A stretch of DNA of 64,000 nucleotides from Micromonospora sp. C28SCA-DRY-2 (GCF_030519475.1 NZ_JAUMKD010000002.1:248001-312000); one strand, 5' to 3'; shown: positions 19,997 to 29,039, counted from the first letter of the stretch. Notes: generated by a model not told the origin, from the sequence alone. A program made the numbers and translations.

Positions 19997-20965
19997 ATGA
20001 ACATCCGCACCGCTCCGCGCGTCCTGGCCACCGCCACCGCCGCCCTGCTCGCCCTCGGCGGCGTGGCCGCCTGCTCCGACGACGGCGCGGCCGGCGCCGA
20101 CCCGCAGCGGGTCGACGTGGTGGCCGCCTTCTACCCGTTGCAGTTCGTCGCCGAGCGGGTGGGCGGGGACGCGGTCACCGTCAGCAACCTGGTCAAACCG
20201 GGCGCCGAGCCGCACGACCTGGAACTCAACCCGCGCCAGGTGGGCCAGGTCACCGAGGCGGAGCTGGTGGTCTACCTCAAGGGCTTCCAGCCGGCCGTGG
20301 ACGAGGCGGTCGCCCAGAACGCCGCCGACCGCTCCTTCGACGTGACCACCGTGCAGCCGCTGCTGGACGCCAGCGCCGGCGGGCACGAGCACGAGCACGA
20401 AGGCGAGGGCGAGGGCGAGGAGGCCGGGCACGCCGACGAGGCCGGCGGCAAGGACCCGCACCTCTGGCTCGACCCGACCCGGCTGGCCACCGTGGCCGAC
20501 CGGCTCGCCGAGCGGTTCGGCCAGGCCGACCCGGACCGGGCCGCCGACTACACCGCCCGGGCCGCGACGCTCCGCGCCGAGCTGGAGAAGCTGGACGCCG
20601 AGTACTCCGAGGGGCTGAAGACCTGCCAGCGCCGGGAGATCGTGGTCAGCCACACCGCCTTCGGCTACCTGGCCGAGCGCTACCGGCTGGAGCAGATCGG
20701 CCTCACCGGGCTCAGCCCGGAGGTCGAGCCCGCCCCGCAGCGGCTGGCCGAGGTGGCCGAGGAGGCCCGCGAGCACGGCGCCACCACCATCTTCTTCGAG
20801 ACGCTGGTCAGCCCGAAGGTGGCCGAGACCATCGCCGCCGAGGTCGGCGCCCGCACCGCCGTGCTGGACCCGCTGGAAGGCCTGTCGGCCGACAACGGCG
20901 GGGACTACCTTTCGGTGATGCGTACCAACCTGGAGACCCTCCGGACGGCGTTGAGCTGCTCGTGA
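19997..20965 (+). CDS. znuA: Zinc ABC transporter, substrate-binding lipoprotein
   Basis: A 322-residue cluster-9 binding protein. A signal with lipobox GVAAC anchors it outside the membrane. Zinc ligands are expected at His in KPGAEPHDLELNPRQ, in KDPHLWLDP and in VVSHTAFGYLAERY, plus Asp in the C-terminal VLDPLEGLS. A His- and acid-rich loop (HEHEHEGEGEGEEAGH, about 131-148) sits between the first sites, as usual for zinc-specific proteins. LKTCQRR and the terminal SCS could form the disulphide known in ZnuA. It overlaps znuC by four bases. Confidence 0.94.
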   Translation: MNIRTAPRVLATATAALLALGGVAACSDDGAAGADPQRVDVVAAFYPLQFVAERVGGDAVTVSNLVKPGAEPHDLELNPRQVGQVTEAELVVYLKGFQPAVDEAVAQNAADRSFDVTTVQPLLDASAGGHEHEHEGEGEGEEAGHADEAGGKDPHLWLDPTRLATVADRLAERFGQADPDRAADYTARAATLRAELEKLDAEYSEGLKTCQRREIVVSHTAFGYLAERYRLEQIGLTGLSPEVEPAPQRLAEVAEEAREHGATTIFFETLVSPKVAETIAAEVGARTAVLDPLEGLSADNGGDYLSVMRTNLETLRTALSCS

Positions 20966-21723
20966 GCGCACCTGTCATCTCCGTCACGCACGGGGTGGTC
21001 GGCTACGACGGCCGCCCCGTGCTGCGGGACGTCTCGCTGACCGTGACCGCCGGCGAGGTGGTCGCCGTGCTCGGCGCCAACGGCTCCGGCAAGTCCACGC
21101 TGATCCGCGCCGTACTCGGGCTGGTCCCGCTCGGCGCCGGATCGGTCACCCTCTTCGGCCGCCCGCTGCGGCGGTTCCGCCAGTGGCACCGGATCGGCTA
21201 CGTCCCGCAGCGCCTCGGCGCCGGTGGCGGCGTACCGGCCACGGTGCGCGAGGTGGTGGCCTCCGGCCGGCTCGCCCGGCGCGGGGTGTTGCGCCCGCCC
21301 GGCGCTGCCGACCGGGCCGCCGTCGACGCGGCGCTGGCCGCGGTGGGGCTCGCCGACCGGGCCAGGGACCCGGTCGCCACCCTCTCCGGCGGGCAGCAGC
21401 AGCGCACCCTGATCGCCCGGGCGCTGGCCGGCCGGCCCGAGCTGCTGGTGCTCGACGAGCCCACCGCCGGCGTGGACGCGCACAGCCAGGAGGCGTTCGC
21501 CGAGGCGCTGCGCGACTTCGTCGCCGGCGGCGGGACGGTGCTGCTGGTGGCGCACGAACTCGGCCCGCTGCGCCCGTTGATCAGCCGCGCGGTCGTGGTG
21601 CACGAGGGCGGCATCTGCCACGACGGGGCGGTGCCCGAGCCGGCCGGCCACCACGCCGAGCCCGACCACGACCACGTGCATCCGCACGGTCCCGACGAGC
21701 CCGCCGGGCTCTGGAGCAGCTGA
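20962..21723 (+). CDS. znuC: Zinc ABC transporter ATP-binding protein with His-rich tail
   Basis: A 253-residue ATPase with Walker A GANGSGKS, signature LSGGQQQR, Walker B ELLVLDEPTAG and switch His in LLVAHELG. It powers the znuB channel. The last 30 residues contain HHAEPDHDHVHPHGPDEP, a cluster of His and Asp not needed for ATPase function and likely able to bind zinc. Its GTG start overlaps the znuA stop (GTGA). Confidence 0.93.
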   Translation: MSAPVISVTHGVVGYDGRPVLRDVSLTVTAGEVVAVLGANGSGKSTLIRAVLGLVPLGAGSVTLFGRPLRRFRQWHRIGYVPQRLGAGGGVPATVREVVASGRLARRGVLRPPGAADRAAVDAALAAVGLADRARDPVATLSGGQQQRTLIARALAGRPELLVLDEPTAGVDAHSQEAFAEALRDFVAGGGTVLLVAHELGPLRPLISRAVVVHEGGICHDGAVPEPAGHHAEPDHDHVHPHGPDEPAGLWSS

Positions 21724-21725
21724 CC

Positions 21726-22592
21726 ATGGAACTCTTCCAGTACCCCTACATGCAGCGTGCCCTGATCGGCGCGCTGGTCATCGGGCTGGCCGCCCCGGCG
21801 CTCGGCATCTACCTGGTGCAGCGCCGGCTGGCGCTGATCGGCGACGGGGTGGGGCACGTGGCGCTCACCGGCGTCGGCGCCGGCCTGCTGCTCAACCGGT
21901 CCCCGGTGCTCGTCGCGGTGATCGCGGCGACCATCGGCGCGGTCACCATCGAGGTGGTCCGCTCCCGTGGGCGCACCTCCGGCGACCTGGCCCTGGCGCT
22001 GCTCTTCTACGGCGGAATCGCCGGCGGCGTGATGCTGGTCGGCCTCTCCGACAGCACCAGCGCCAACCTCAACGCCTACCTGTTCGGGTCGCTGACCACC
22101 ATCTCCCCCGCCGACCTGACCACCATCGCGGTGCTGGGCGTCGCCATCCTGGTCACCATGCTGGCGCTGCGCCCAGCGCTCTTCGCGGTCAGCCACGACG
22201 AGGAGTACGCCCGGGTCTCCGGCCTGCCCGTGCGGACCCTCAACCTGCTGATCGCGGTCACCACCGCGGTGACGGTGACCATCGCCATGCGGGCGGTCGG
22301 CGTACTGCTGATCAGCGCGTTGATGGTCGTGCCGGTGGCCACGGCGCAGCAGGTCACCCGGGGCTTCCGCAGCACCATGACGGCGGCGATGGCGCTCGGC
22401 CTGTTCGCCGCCGGCGCGGGCGTCTGGGTGGCCGCCACCGCCGACACCGCCCCCGGCGCCTCGGTGGTGCTGCTGGCGATCGCCTCGTTCGCCGTGGTCG
22501 CCGGGGCCGGGGCGGCGTGGCGGGCGCTGCGCCGGCGGAGCACCCCGGCACCCGAGCCCGCCCCCGAGCCGCACGAGGTGGTGCTCCACTGA
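21726..22592 (+). CDS. znuB: Zinc ABC transporter permease
   Basis: A 288-residue membrane protein with about eight spans. PALGIYLVQRRLALIGDGVGHVALTGVGAG is typical of the ZnuB/MntB family, and RAVGVLLISALMVVPVATA lies in the later spans. It starts two bases after the znuC stop, so znuACB form one operon. The C-terminus is P/E-rich. The upstream extension of the frame is the shadow of znuC. Confidence 0.93.
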   Translation: MELFQYPYMQRALIGALVIGLAAPALGIYLVQRRLALIGDGVGHVALTGVGAGLLLNRSPVLVAVIAATIGAVTIEVVRSRGRTSGDLALALLFYGGIAGGVMLVGLSDSTSANLNAYLFGSLTTISPADLTTIAVLGVAILVTMLALRPALFAVSHDEEYARVSGLPVRTLNLLIAVTTAVTVTIAMRAVGVLLISALMVVPVATAQQVTRGFRSTMTAAMALGLFAAGAGVWVAATADTAPGASVVLLAIASFAVVAGAGAAWRALRRRSTPAPEPAPEPHEVVLH

Positions 22593-22635
22593 GCCGGTGC
22601 GGCACCCCGTCGGCGGGATTGGTTACCGTTATCCG

Positions 22636-22935
22636 GTGAGCAGCGGGTCAGGCTACGACGCGTACGAGGGCGCGAGCGAGTTGCTGCGTGCCCTGTCGGC
22701 GCCGATCCGGCTGGCCATCGTCAGCGAACTCGCCGGGGGCGAGCGCTGCGTGCACGAGCTGGTGGAGCAGCTCGGCGTCGCGCAGCCGCTGGTCTCCCAG
22801 CACCTGCGGGTGCTGCGCGGCGCGGGCGTGGTGCGCGGCTCCCGCCGGGGCCGGGAAATCGCGTACACGCTGGTGGACGAGCACGTCGCGCACATCGTGG
22901 CCGACGCGGTCAGTCACGCCGGGGAGGGATCATGA
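22636..22935 (+). CDS. ArsR/SmtB-family zinc-sensing repressor
   Basis: A 99-residue winged-helix protein. LRALSAPIRLAIVSEL is the usual start, and CVHELVEQLGVAQPLVSQHLRVLRGAGVV is the HTH. The C-terminal helix DEHVAHIVADAVSH carries the DxHxxH...H pattern of the SmtB alpha-5 zinc site. TACCGT lies six bases before the GTG at 22636, so I use this leaderless start. It overlaps the Zur gene by ATGA. In mycobacteria the equivalent pair is smtB-furB (zur), where SmtB relieves repression when zinc is high. Confidence 0.9.
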   Translation: MSSGSGYDAYEGASELLRALSAPIRLAIVSELAGGERCVHELVEQLGVAQPLVSQHLRVLRGAGVVRGSRRGREIAYTLVDEHVAHIVADAVSHAGEGS

Positions 22936-23327
22936 GCAGCGGCGCCGCGGTCCGCAACACCCGTCAACGCTCGGCGGTGAGCGCCCTGCTGGCCGAGGTG
23001 GAGGGCTTCCACAGCGCCCAGGACCTGCACGCCATGCTGCGCCAGCGCGGCGAGCGGGTCGGGCTGACCACTGTCTACCGGACGTTGCAGGGGCTGGCCG
23101 ACGCGGGCGAGATCGACGTGATGCGGCCGCCCGGCGGCGAGCACCTCTACCGCCGGTGCAGCGAGGGGCACCACCACCACCTGGTCTGCCGGGCCTGCGG
23201 CCGGACGGTCGAGGTGGCCGGCCCGGCGGTGGAGACCTGGGCCGAGCGGGTGGCCGCCCAGCACGGCTACGCCGACGTCAGCCACACCCTGGAGATCTTC
23301 GGCACCTGCCCGGACTGCGCCCGCTGA
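22932..23327 (+). CDS. zur: Fur-family zinc uptake regulator
   Basis: A 131-residue Fur protein. The DNA-binding part has FHSAQDLHAMLRQRGERVGLTTVYRTLQGLADAGEIDV, and GGEHLYRRCSEGHHHHLVCRACGRTVEV holds the metal site. CRAC and CPDC form the structural zinc site. It is the likely repressor of znuACB through the box at 19962. It is translationally coupled to arsR (four-base overlap). Confidence 0.93.
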   Translation: MSSGAAVRNTRQRSAVSALLAEVEGFHSAQDLHAMLRQRGERVGLTTVYRTLQGLADAGEIDVMRPPGGEHLYRRCSEGHHHHLVCRACGRTVEVAGPAVETWAERVAAQHGYADVSHTLEIFGTCPDCAR

Positions 23328-23402
23328 CGCCGCCGGGGCCACCCCTTCCCGGGCGGACCCGGCGGGATGCCGCCGGCGGCCGGCCGTGGCACGCTGTCCG
23401 GC

Positions 23403-24008
23403 GTGAAGATCTACGCTGATCGCTTTCCCACCGCCGTCCGACAGCTGATCACCGACCTGCTCGTCGTCGCCTGGGTGTACGCCGCCGTCCGCGGCGCGCT
23501 CTGGCTGCACGACCTGGTGCAGAAGCTCGCCGTACCCGGGCAGAAGCTGGAGGGGGCCGGCGGCGGGCTGGCCGACAACCTGGCCGAGGCGGGCGGCAAG
23601 GTCGGCCGGGTGCCGCTGGTCGGTGACGAACTGACCGCGCCGTTCGAGCGGGCCGCCGGGGCCGCCCGGTCGCTGGCCGAGGCCGGCCGGGACCAGCAGG
23701 AGCTGGTCGACCAGCTGGCTCTGGCCCTGGCCGTCGCGGTGCTCGTCTTCCCGCTCGGCCTGGTGCTCTTCGGCTGGCTGCCGCTGCGGGTGCGCTGGAT
23801 GCGCCGCGCCGGATCCGCCGCGAAGCTGGCCGCCGCCCCGGCCGGCCGGGACCTGCTGGCCCTGCGCGCGCTGGCCACCCAACCGCTGGGCCGGCTGACC
23901 CGGATCGCGCCGGACGTGGCCGAGGCGTGGCGGCGCGGCGACGACGCCACGGTCGACGCGCTGGCCGCACTGGAACTGCGCCAACTCGGCCTGCGCGGGG
24001 GCCGCTAA
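23403..24008 (+). CDS. Membrane protein of unknown function
   Basis: A 201-residue protein with two membrane spans (about 14-34 LLVVAWVYAAVRGALWL and 105-127 LALALAVAVLVFPLGLVLFG) and a polar segment between them rich in G and E. The C-terminal part is helical. CACGCT lies seven bases before the GTG. Followed by another small membrane gene 9 bp downstream. I do not recognise a family. Confidence 0.65.
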   Translation: MKIYADRFPTAVRQLITDLLVVAWVYAAVRGALWLHDLVQKLAVPGQKLEGAGGGLADNLAEAGGKVGRVPLVGDELTAPFERAAGAARSLAEAGRDQQELVDQLALALAVAVLVFPLGLVLFGWLPLRVRWMRRAGSAAKLAAAPAGRDLLALRALATQPLGRLTRIAPDVAEAWRRGDDATVDALAALELRQLGLRGGR

Positions 24009-24017
24009 GGTCGTCGG

Positions 24018-24185
24018 GTGTTCTACTTCCTGGTCGTCATCGCCGTCCTGCTGCTCGTCTACGCCGCCGTCCTGGTCAACTTCGTCCGCAAGGGTCGCAA
24101 GATCCCGCCGCAGGCGTACCTGGGGCTGGCCGCGCTGAACGGACTGATCCTCGCGGCGGTCCTGGCCTGGGCCATCGCCCGCTGA
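24018..24185 (+). CDS. Small two-span membrane protein
   Basis: A 55-residue protein, MFYFLVVIAVLLLVYAAV then a short basic loop (RKGRKIP), then LAALNGLILAAVLAWAIAR. TAAGGT, which includes the stop of the previous gene, lies six bases before the GTG, so it may be transcribed as a leaderless mRNA. Hydrophobicity and codon use support it. Function unknown. Confidence 0.6.
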   Translation: MFYFLVVIAVLLLVYAAVLVNFVRKGRKIPPQAYLGLAALNGLILAAVLAWAIAR

Positions 24186-24219
24186 CCCCGGCAGCCGGCT
24201 GAGGCGGCGCCGGCACGCC

Positions 24220-24345
24220 CCGGCGCCGGACAGCCGAACACGCGCCTCGGCGCGGAAGGCCGAGCACCCGCCCCGGCGCGGACAACCGAGGCACCCGGCG
24301 CGGACGGCCGAGGCCCGCGCCTCGACGCGGGCGGCCGGGGCGCGG
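24220..24345. repeat. Degenerate 21-28-bp GC-rich tandem repeats
   Basis: About five imperfect copies of CGGCGCGGACGGCCGAGGC-like units fill the gap between the convergent small membrane gene and the acyl-CoA dehydrogenase. There is no gene in it. Confidence 0.55.
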
Positions 24346-24371
24346 GCTGGGGCGGGGCGGTCAGCCGACGG

Positions 24372-26393
24372 TCAGCGCGGTGGCGGTACCCGGCGGCGGA
24401 CGTCGGTGGCGGTGGACGGGCCGGGCGACCAGCGGGCCACCCAGGGCAGGTCGTCGGCCGGGGTGATGACGCCGGACTCCAGGTCGGTGTAGCGCCCGTC
24501 GAGGATCCGCTTCGCGGCGGCCGTGTCGACCGAGTCGGTGTTGTCCCACAGCGCGGTGAAGAGCGCGTCGACCCGGACCCGGGCCTGCCGGCAGAACAGG
24601 TCGGCCAACTCCACGTTCTCCGGCCGGCTGTCCCGCTCGGCGTACGCCCGGACGCAGACCGCGGACATCGCGAACAGTTCGGCGCCGATGTCCACCACGC
24701 GGCCGAGGAACGCCTGCTTGCGTTCCATCCGCCCCTGCCAGCGGGACATCGCGTAGAACGTCGAGCGGGCCAGTTTGCGGGAGTAGCGCTCCACCTGCCG
24801 CAGGTGCCTGGCGAGCGGCCCGAACTCGGCGTACGCGCCGGGGGTCTGGCCCCGGCCGACGGCGAGGGTGGGCAGCCACTTCGCGTAGAAGGCACCGGCC
24901 CGGGCACCGGCCCGCGCCTTGCGGCCGAGCCCGGCGTCCGGGTCGATGATGTCCCCGGCGACGGAGAGGTGCGCGTCGACCGCCTCCCGGGCGATCAGCA
25001 GGTGCATGATCTCGGTCGAGCCCTCGAAGATCCGGTTGATCCGCAGGTCGCGCAGCAGTTGCTCGACCGCGGCCGGGCGCTCGCCCCGGGCCGCCAGCGA
25101 CTCGGCCGTCTCGTAGCCGCGACCACCCCGGATCTGGATCAGGTCGTCGGCGATCCGCCAGGCCATCTCGCTGGCGTAGAGCTTGACCAGCGCCGCCTCG
25201 ATCCGGATGTCGTTGCGGTCGTCGTCGGCCAGCAGGCAGCACAGGTCGAGCATCGTCTCCATGCCGTACGTGGTGGCGGCGATGAAGGAGAGCTTCTGGG
25301 CGACCGCCTCGTGCTCACCGACCGGCCGGCCCCACTGCACCCGCTCGGCGGCCCAGCCCCGGGCCACGTGCAGCGCCCACTTGCCGGCCCCGACGCACAT
25401 CGCCGGCAGCGACAGCCGGCCGGTGTTGAGGGTGGTCAGGGCGATCTTCAGCCCCTTGCCCTCGCCGCCGATCACGTTCTCCTTGGGCACGAAGACGTCG
25501 TGGAACCGGGTGACGCTGTTCTCCAGGCCGCGCAGGCCGAGGAAGGCGTTGCGCCGTTCGATGGTGATGCCCTCGCTGTCGCCCTCGACCACGAAGGCGG
25601 TGATGCCGCCGCGGCGCCCCTCGGCGGCCGGCACCCGGGCCATCACCACGAGCAGGGTGGCGACGGTGCCGTTGGTGGCCCACAGCTTGACGCCGTTGAG
25701 CCGGTAGCCGGTGCCGTCCTCGGTCGGCTCGGCGGTGGTGGCCAGCCGGGCCGGGTCGGAGCCGACGTCCGGCTCGGTGAGCAGGAACGCGGAGACCTCG
25801 CCGGCGGCCAGCCGGGGCAGGAAGCGCTGCTTCTGCTCGTCGGTGCCGAACATCTTCAGCGGCTGCGGCACCCCGATGGACTGGTGCGCCGAGAGCAGCG
25901 CGCCGATCGCCGGGCTCACCGAGCCGGCCAGCATCAGGGCGCGGCAGTAGTGCAGGTTGCTCAGCCCCAGCCCGCCGTACTTCCGGTCGATCTTCATGCC
26001 GAACGCGCCGAGCCGGGCCAGGCCGTGGAAGACCTCGTCGGGAATGGACGCGTCGCGCTCGATCGCGGCGCCGTCCACCTCGGTGGTGAGGAACCCGCGG
26101 AGCCGGCCGAGGAACTCCTCGGCCCGCTCGGCGTCGGCCGGGTCCGAGCGGGGCCAGGGGTTGATCAGGTCGAGCCGGAACCGGCCGAGGAAGAGTTCCT
26201 TGCCGAAGCTGGGACGGTCCCAGGTGGACTCCCGGGCGGCCTCGGCGACCTGACGAGCCTCCTTTTCGGAGACCTGACCCGCCTCGATCGGCAGTGGCCC
26301 GGCGACGCCGGGTGTGGTCACGCCGTCGGCGGGGGTGGGCTGGTCGGGGCCGGCGCCGTCGGGCGCGGATCGGCTGTTCTGCGTCGTGGTCAC
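24372..26393 (-). CDS. Long acyl-CoA dehydrogenase
   Basis: A 673-residue FAD enzyme, longer than the usual 380. Residues 1-75 are a low-complexity and linker region, 80-460 the dehydrogenase core (GLGLSNLHYCRALMLAG, FLLTEPDVGSDPARL, ATNGTVATLLVVMARVP, RGGRGYETAESLAARGERP), and the extra C-terminal domain (about 480-640) is like that of very-long-chain dehydrogenases. IFEGSTEIMHLLIAREA holds the region of the catalytic glutamate. It oxidises acyl-CoA in beta-oxidation. A perfect inverted repeat lies 52 bp upstream. No other fatty-acid gene is adjacent. Confidence 0.9.
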   Translation of the reverse strand: MTTTQNSRSAPDGAGPDQPTPADGVTTPGVAGPLPIEAGQVSEKEARQVAEAARESTWDRPSFGKELFLGRFRLDLINPWPRSDPADAERAEEFLGRLRGFLTTEVDGAAIERDASIPDEVFHGLARLGAFGMKIDRKYGGLGLSNLHYCRALMLAGSVSPAIGALLSAHQSIGVPQPLKMFGTDEQKQRFLPRLAAGEVSAFLLTEPDVGSDPARLATTAEPTEDGTGYRLNGVKLWATNGTVATLLVVMARVPAAEGRRGGITAFVVEGDSEGITIERRNAFLGLRGLENSVTRFHDVFVPKENVIGGEGKGLKIALTTLNTGRLSLPAMCVGAGKWALHVARGWAAERVQWGRPVGEHEAVAQKLSFIAATTYGMETMLDLCCLLADDDRNDIRIEAALVKLYASEMAWRIADDLIQIRGGRGYETAESLAARGERPAAVEQLLRDLRINRIFEGSTEIMHLLIAREAVDAHLSVAGDIIDPDAGLGRKARAGARAGAFYAKWLPTLAVGRGQTPGAYAEFGPLARHLRQVERYSRKLARSTFYAMSRWQGRMERKQAFLGRVVDIGAELFAMSAVCVRAYAERDSRPENVELADLFCRQARVRVDALFTALWDNTDSVDTAAAKRILDGRYTDLESGVITPADDLPWVARWSPGPSTATDVRRRVPPPR

Positions 26394-26444
26394 GGTTGCC
26401 CCCTCGAACCTCGGTCCGGCTGCGTCAACGTGCTCGACACACGC

Positions 26445-26479
26445 AACGCTACCCCCGGGTGTTACCCAGGGGTAGCGTT
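26445..26479. promoter_or_regulatory. Perfect 11-bp inverted repeat upstream of the acyl-CoA dehydrogenase
   Basis: AACGCTACCCC (26445-26455) pairs exactly with GGGGTAGCGTT (26469-26479), and an inner GGGT-GTT-ACCC dyad is nested between. Position and symmetry suggest an operator, perhaps for a TetR-type fatty-acid regulator. No regulator gene is nearby. Confidence 0.5.
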
Positions 26480-26527
26480 ACGTAAAGATCGAGTTTTCTC
26501 GACGCGGTCGGTGCCGAGCCACCCGGC

Positions 26528-27028
26528 TCAGTCGCCGGGGATGCTCCGCGGGTCGTCCTCCTCGTCGTCGATGTCTTCGCCCCAGTTGCGCCGGGCGAAC
26601 GGCAGGATCACCCAGAAGGTGAGGAACCACAGGCCGGTGACGCCGCTGAGCACCAGGGCGATGCTCCGGTCCAGCACGAAGTCGGTGATCAGCAGCACCG
26701 CGCTGACCATCGAGATCAGCATGAAGGCGAGGCCGGCACTGGCCATCCGGTGGGCGAACCGGACCAGCTCCGGCTTGCGCCCCTGGCGGAACAGCGCCCG
26801 GTGGAACGCCACCGGCGAGATGATCATCGCGGTCGCGGCCGCCGCCGCCAGCAGCGAGACGATGTAGACGTCCTTCTGGAAGCCGCTGGTGCTGGTGAAA
26901 CCGTTGCTGAACGGCAGGGTGAGCAGGAAGGCGAAGAGGATCTGCACACCGGTCTGGGCGACCCGCAACTCCTGGAGCAGGTCGGCGAAGTTGCGCTGCC
27001 AGCGCTGCCGCTCGGTTTCCTTCGACAC
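26528..27028 (-). CDS. DUF6328-like four-span membrane protein
   Basis: A 166-residue protein. RQRWQRNFADLLQELRVAQTGVQILFAFLLTLPF is typical of this family, with four membrane spans and an acidic tail (DIDDEEDDPR). The GTG at 27028 is preceded by GGAGGTGGC and fits the family N-terminus better than the longer frame to 27103. Family function is unknown. Confidence 0.75.
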   Translation of the reverse strand: MSKETERQRWQRNFADLLQELRVAQTGVQILFAFLLTLPFSNGFTSTSGFQKDVYIVSLLAAAAATAMIISPVAFHRALFRQGRKPELVRFAHRMASAGLAFMLISMVSAVLLITDFVLDRSIALVLSGVTGLWFLTFWVILPFARRNWGEDIDDEEDDPRSIPGD

Positions 27029-27161
27029 GGGGGCCACCTCCGGTGAGACGCTACTGCCGGCGGGGTCCAGCCCGCCGGCAGCAACGCTGATGCCCCACCG
27101 CACGCGTCACGAAACCGGCTCACAACCGGCGCCGCACGGCACCGCGCCGGGGCCTCCCGGC

Positions 27162-27911
27162 TCACGCCCCGCGGCGGATCCGGCCGGCGTACCGGGCCTC
27201 CAGCTCGTGGTTGTGCTCGTCGCCGCCGGCGATGTTGGCCGACAGGTAGACCGGCGGGCGCTCCCCCGCCGCCAGCAGCCGGGCCACCACCTCGACGGTG
27301 ATCTGCTGGGCCAGCAGCGCGGCGGTGATCGACGAGACCGCACCGACCGCGCCGCCGCCGGGCAGCGGCAGGGTGGCGTCGCCGTACGGGGCGCCGTTGT
27401 CCAGCACCACGTCGGCGAAGTCGGCGAGCTTGCGCCCCGACGGGTGCCGCGAGGTCATCTGCGCGGAGTGCTGGGCCGAGGTGATCGCCACCAGGGCGTG
27501 CCCCTTCTCCTTCACCAGGGACGCGAACTCCACCATCGCCCCGTTGACCCCCGAGTTGGAGGCCAGCACGAAGACGTCCCCGGGGCGGACCGGGGCGAGG
27601 TCGTAGAGCTTGTGCGCCACCGACGGGTCCCGCTCCAGGGTCGGGCCAAGCAGGTCGACCGGCTCGCCGCCGAGCAGCACCAGGTCCCGCAGGGCGATCC
27701 GGTTGGTCGGCACCAGCCCGCCGGCCCGCCCGGCGATCTCCATCGCCAGCGCCTCCGAGTGCCCGGTGCCGAAGGCGTGCACCACACCGTCCGCGCGCAC
27801 CGCCCCGGCGATCAGGTCGGCCGCCCGACCGACCGCCTCGCGCTGGCTGGCGGCGACCCGGCCCATCGTCTCGGTCACCACTGCCAGGTAGTCCTCGGCA
27901 CTCACCGTCAT
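27162..27911 (-). CDS. SIS-domain phosphosugar-binding protein
   Basis: A 249-residue single SIS domain. HAFGTGHSEALAMEIAGRAGGL is the first phosphosugar loop and VFVLASNSGVNGAMVEFA the second. Proteins of this type bind or isomerise phosphosugars such as N-acetylglucosamine phosphates. GGAGGAAGC precedes the ATG at 27911, so the nine extra residues of the longer frame are not used. It ends in the same direction as the upstream hydrolase gene. Confidence 0.85.
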   Translation of the reverse strand: MTVSAEDYLAVVTETMGRVAASQREAVGRAADLIAGAVRADGVVHAFGTGHSEALAMEIAGRAGGLVPTNRIALRDLVLLGGEPVDLLGPTLERDPSVAHKLYDLAPVRPGDVFVLASNSGVNGAMVEFASLVKEKGHALVAITSAQHSAQMTSRHPSGRKLADFADVVLDNGAPYGDATLPLPGGGAVGAVSSITAALLAQQITVEVVARLLAAGERPPVYLSANIAGGDEHNHELEARYAGRIRRGA

Positions 27912-27950
27912 GCTTCCTCCGTCCATCGCTGCCTGCACCTCGCGTCGGCG

Positions 27951-28784
27951 TCAGGCCAGTCCGCGTACCCGGGCCAGGATCGCCTCGGCCAGCGGCGCCG
28001 GCGCCTCGTCCGGGATCCAGTGGCTCACCCCGGGCAGTTCCACGAAGCGGTAGTCCCCGGTCACCCGCGCGGCGCACGCCTCGGCGGCGGTCCGGCCGAT
28101 CGCCACGTCCTGGTCGCTCCAGACGAACGTGGTCGGCACGGTCACCGGGCCGGTGGCGGCCAGCTCCGACCGCGACGGCATCGCCCGGTACCAGTTCAGC
28201 GCCGCGGTGAGCGCGCCCGGCTCGCGCATCGGCTCGGCGTACGCCGCCACCCGGTCGGCGTCGCCGACCCCGCCGAGCATCCGGCGCAGCGCCGTGGCGT
28301 TCAACCCGAGCAGCACCTTCTCCGCCTTGCCGGGCTGCCGGAACAGCACGATGTACGCCGAGCGCACCTTCTGCTGCGGGTCGTTGGCCAGCGCGTACGC
28401 CATGGCGGCCGGGTGCGGCACGGAGACCGCGGTCAGCGTGCGTACCCGCTCCGGGTGCCGGACGGCCAGTTCCCAGCCGACCAGCGCGCCCCAGTCGTGG
28501 CCGACCACGTGCGCGGTCGGCGCGCCGAGGGCGTCCAGCACGGCCAGCGCGTCGGCGACCAGCTCCGCCATCCGGTACGCCTCGACCGCCTCCGGCCGCG
28601 CGCCGGGCGAGTAACCGCGCTGGTCCGGCGCGTACGTGCGCAGCCCGGCGGCGTGCAGCGCGGGGACCACGTCGTCCCACTCCCCGCCGTGCTGCGGGAA
28701 GCCGTGCAGCAGGAGCACGGGCTCGCCGTCCTCCGGACCGCCGGCGCGTACCTCGAACCGCAACTGCCGGGCGTCGATGCGCAT
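27951..28784 (-). CDS. Alpha/beta hydrolase, epoxide hydrolase-like
   Basis: A 277-residue protein. LLLHGFPQHGGEW is the oxyanion loop with the HGFP motif, VGHDWGALVGWELA places an Asp nucleophile in the elbow as in epoxide hydrolases and dehalogenases, and GVSHWIPDEAP holds the catalytic His. SDQDVAI provides the acid. TAGGCT is exactly seven bases before the ATG, a leaderless start, so the 79-residue extension is not real. The substrate is unknown. Confidence 0.88.
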   Translation of the reverse strand: MRIDARQLRFEVRAGGPEDGEPVLLLHGFPQHGGEWDDVVPALHAAGLRTYAPDQRGYSPGARPEAVEAYRMAELVADALAVLDALGAPTAHVVGHDWGALVGWELAVRHPERVRTLTAVSVPHPAAMAYALANDPQQKVRSAYIVLFRQPGKAEKVLLGLNATALRRMLGGVGDADRVAAYAEPMREPGALTAALNWYRAMPSRSELAATGPVTVPTTFVWSDQDVAIGRTAAEACAARVTGDYRFVELPGVSHWIPDEAPAPLAEAILARVRGLA

Positions 28785-28867
28785 GATCGGCAGCCTACCC
28801 AGGCCGGCGCGGGCGACTCGTCCCGGCGCTGCCGGCGGTGCTAGCGTCTGCCGGGACAACTTCACAT

Positions 28868-28955
<88 letters not shown>

Positions 28956-28966
28956 GTCGACCTCCA

Positions 28967-28998
28967 GCCGCGCCGCCGTCCGGGACACCGGGCGCGGC
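28967..28998 (+). promoter_or_regulatory. Hairpin between TPP aptamer and ykoE (possible expression platform)
   Basis: GCCGCGCC (28967-28974) pairs with GGCGCGGC (28991-28998). There is no T-run. It could be a terminator or part of a switch with the aptamer. Confidence 0.4.
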
Positions 28999-29039
28999 GT
29001 GCGTCTTCTCCTGGTTCGCACTCAGGACTGGGAGCACTC

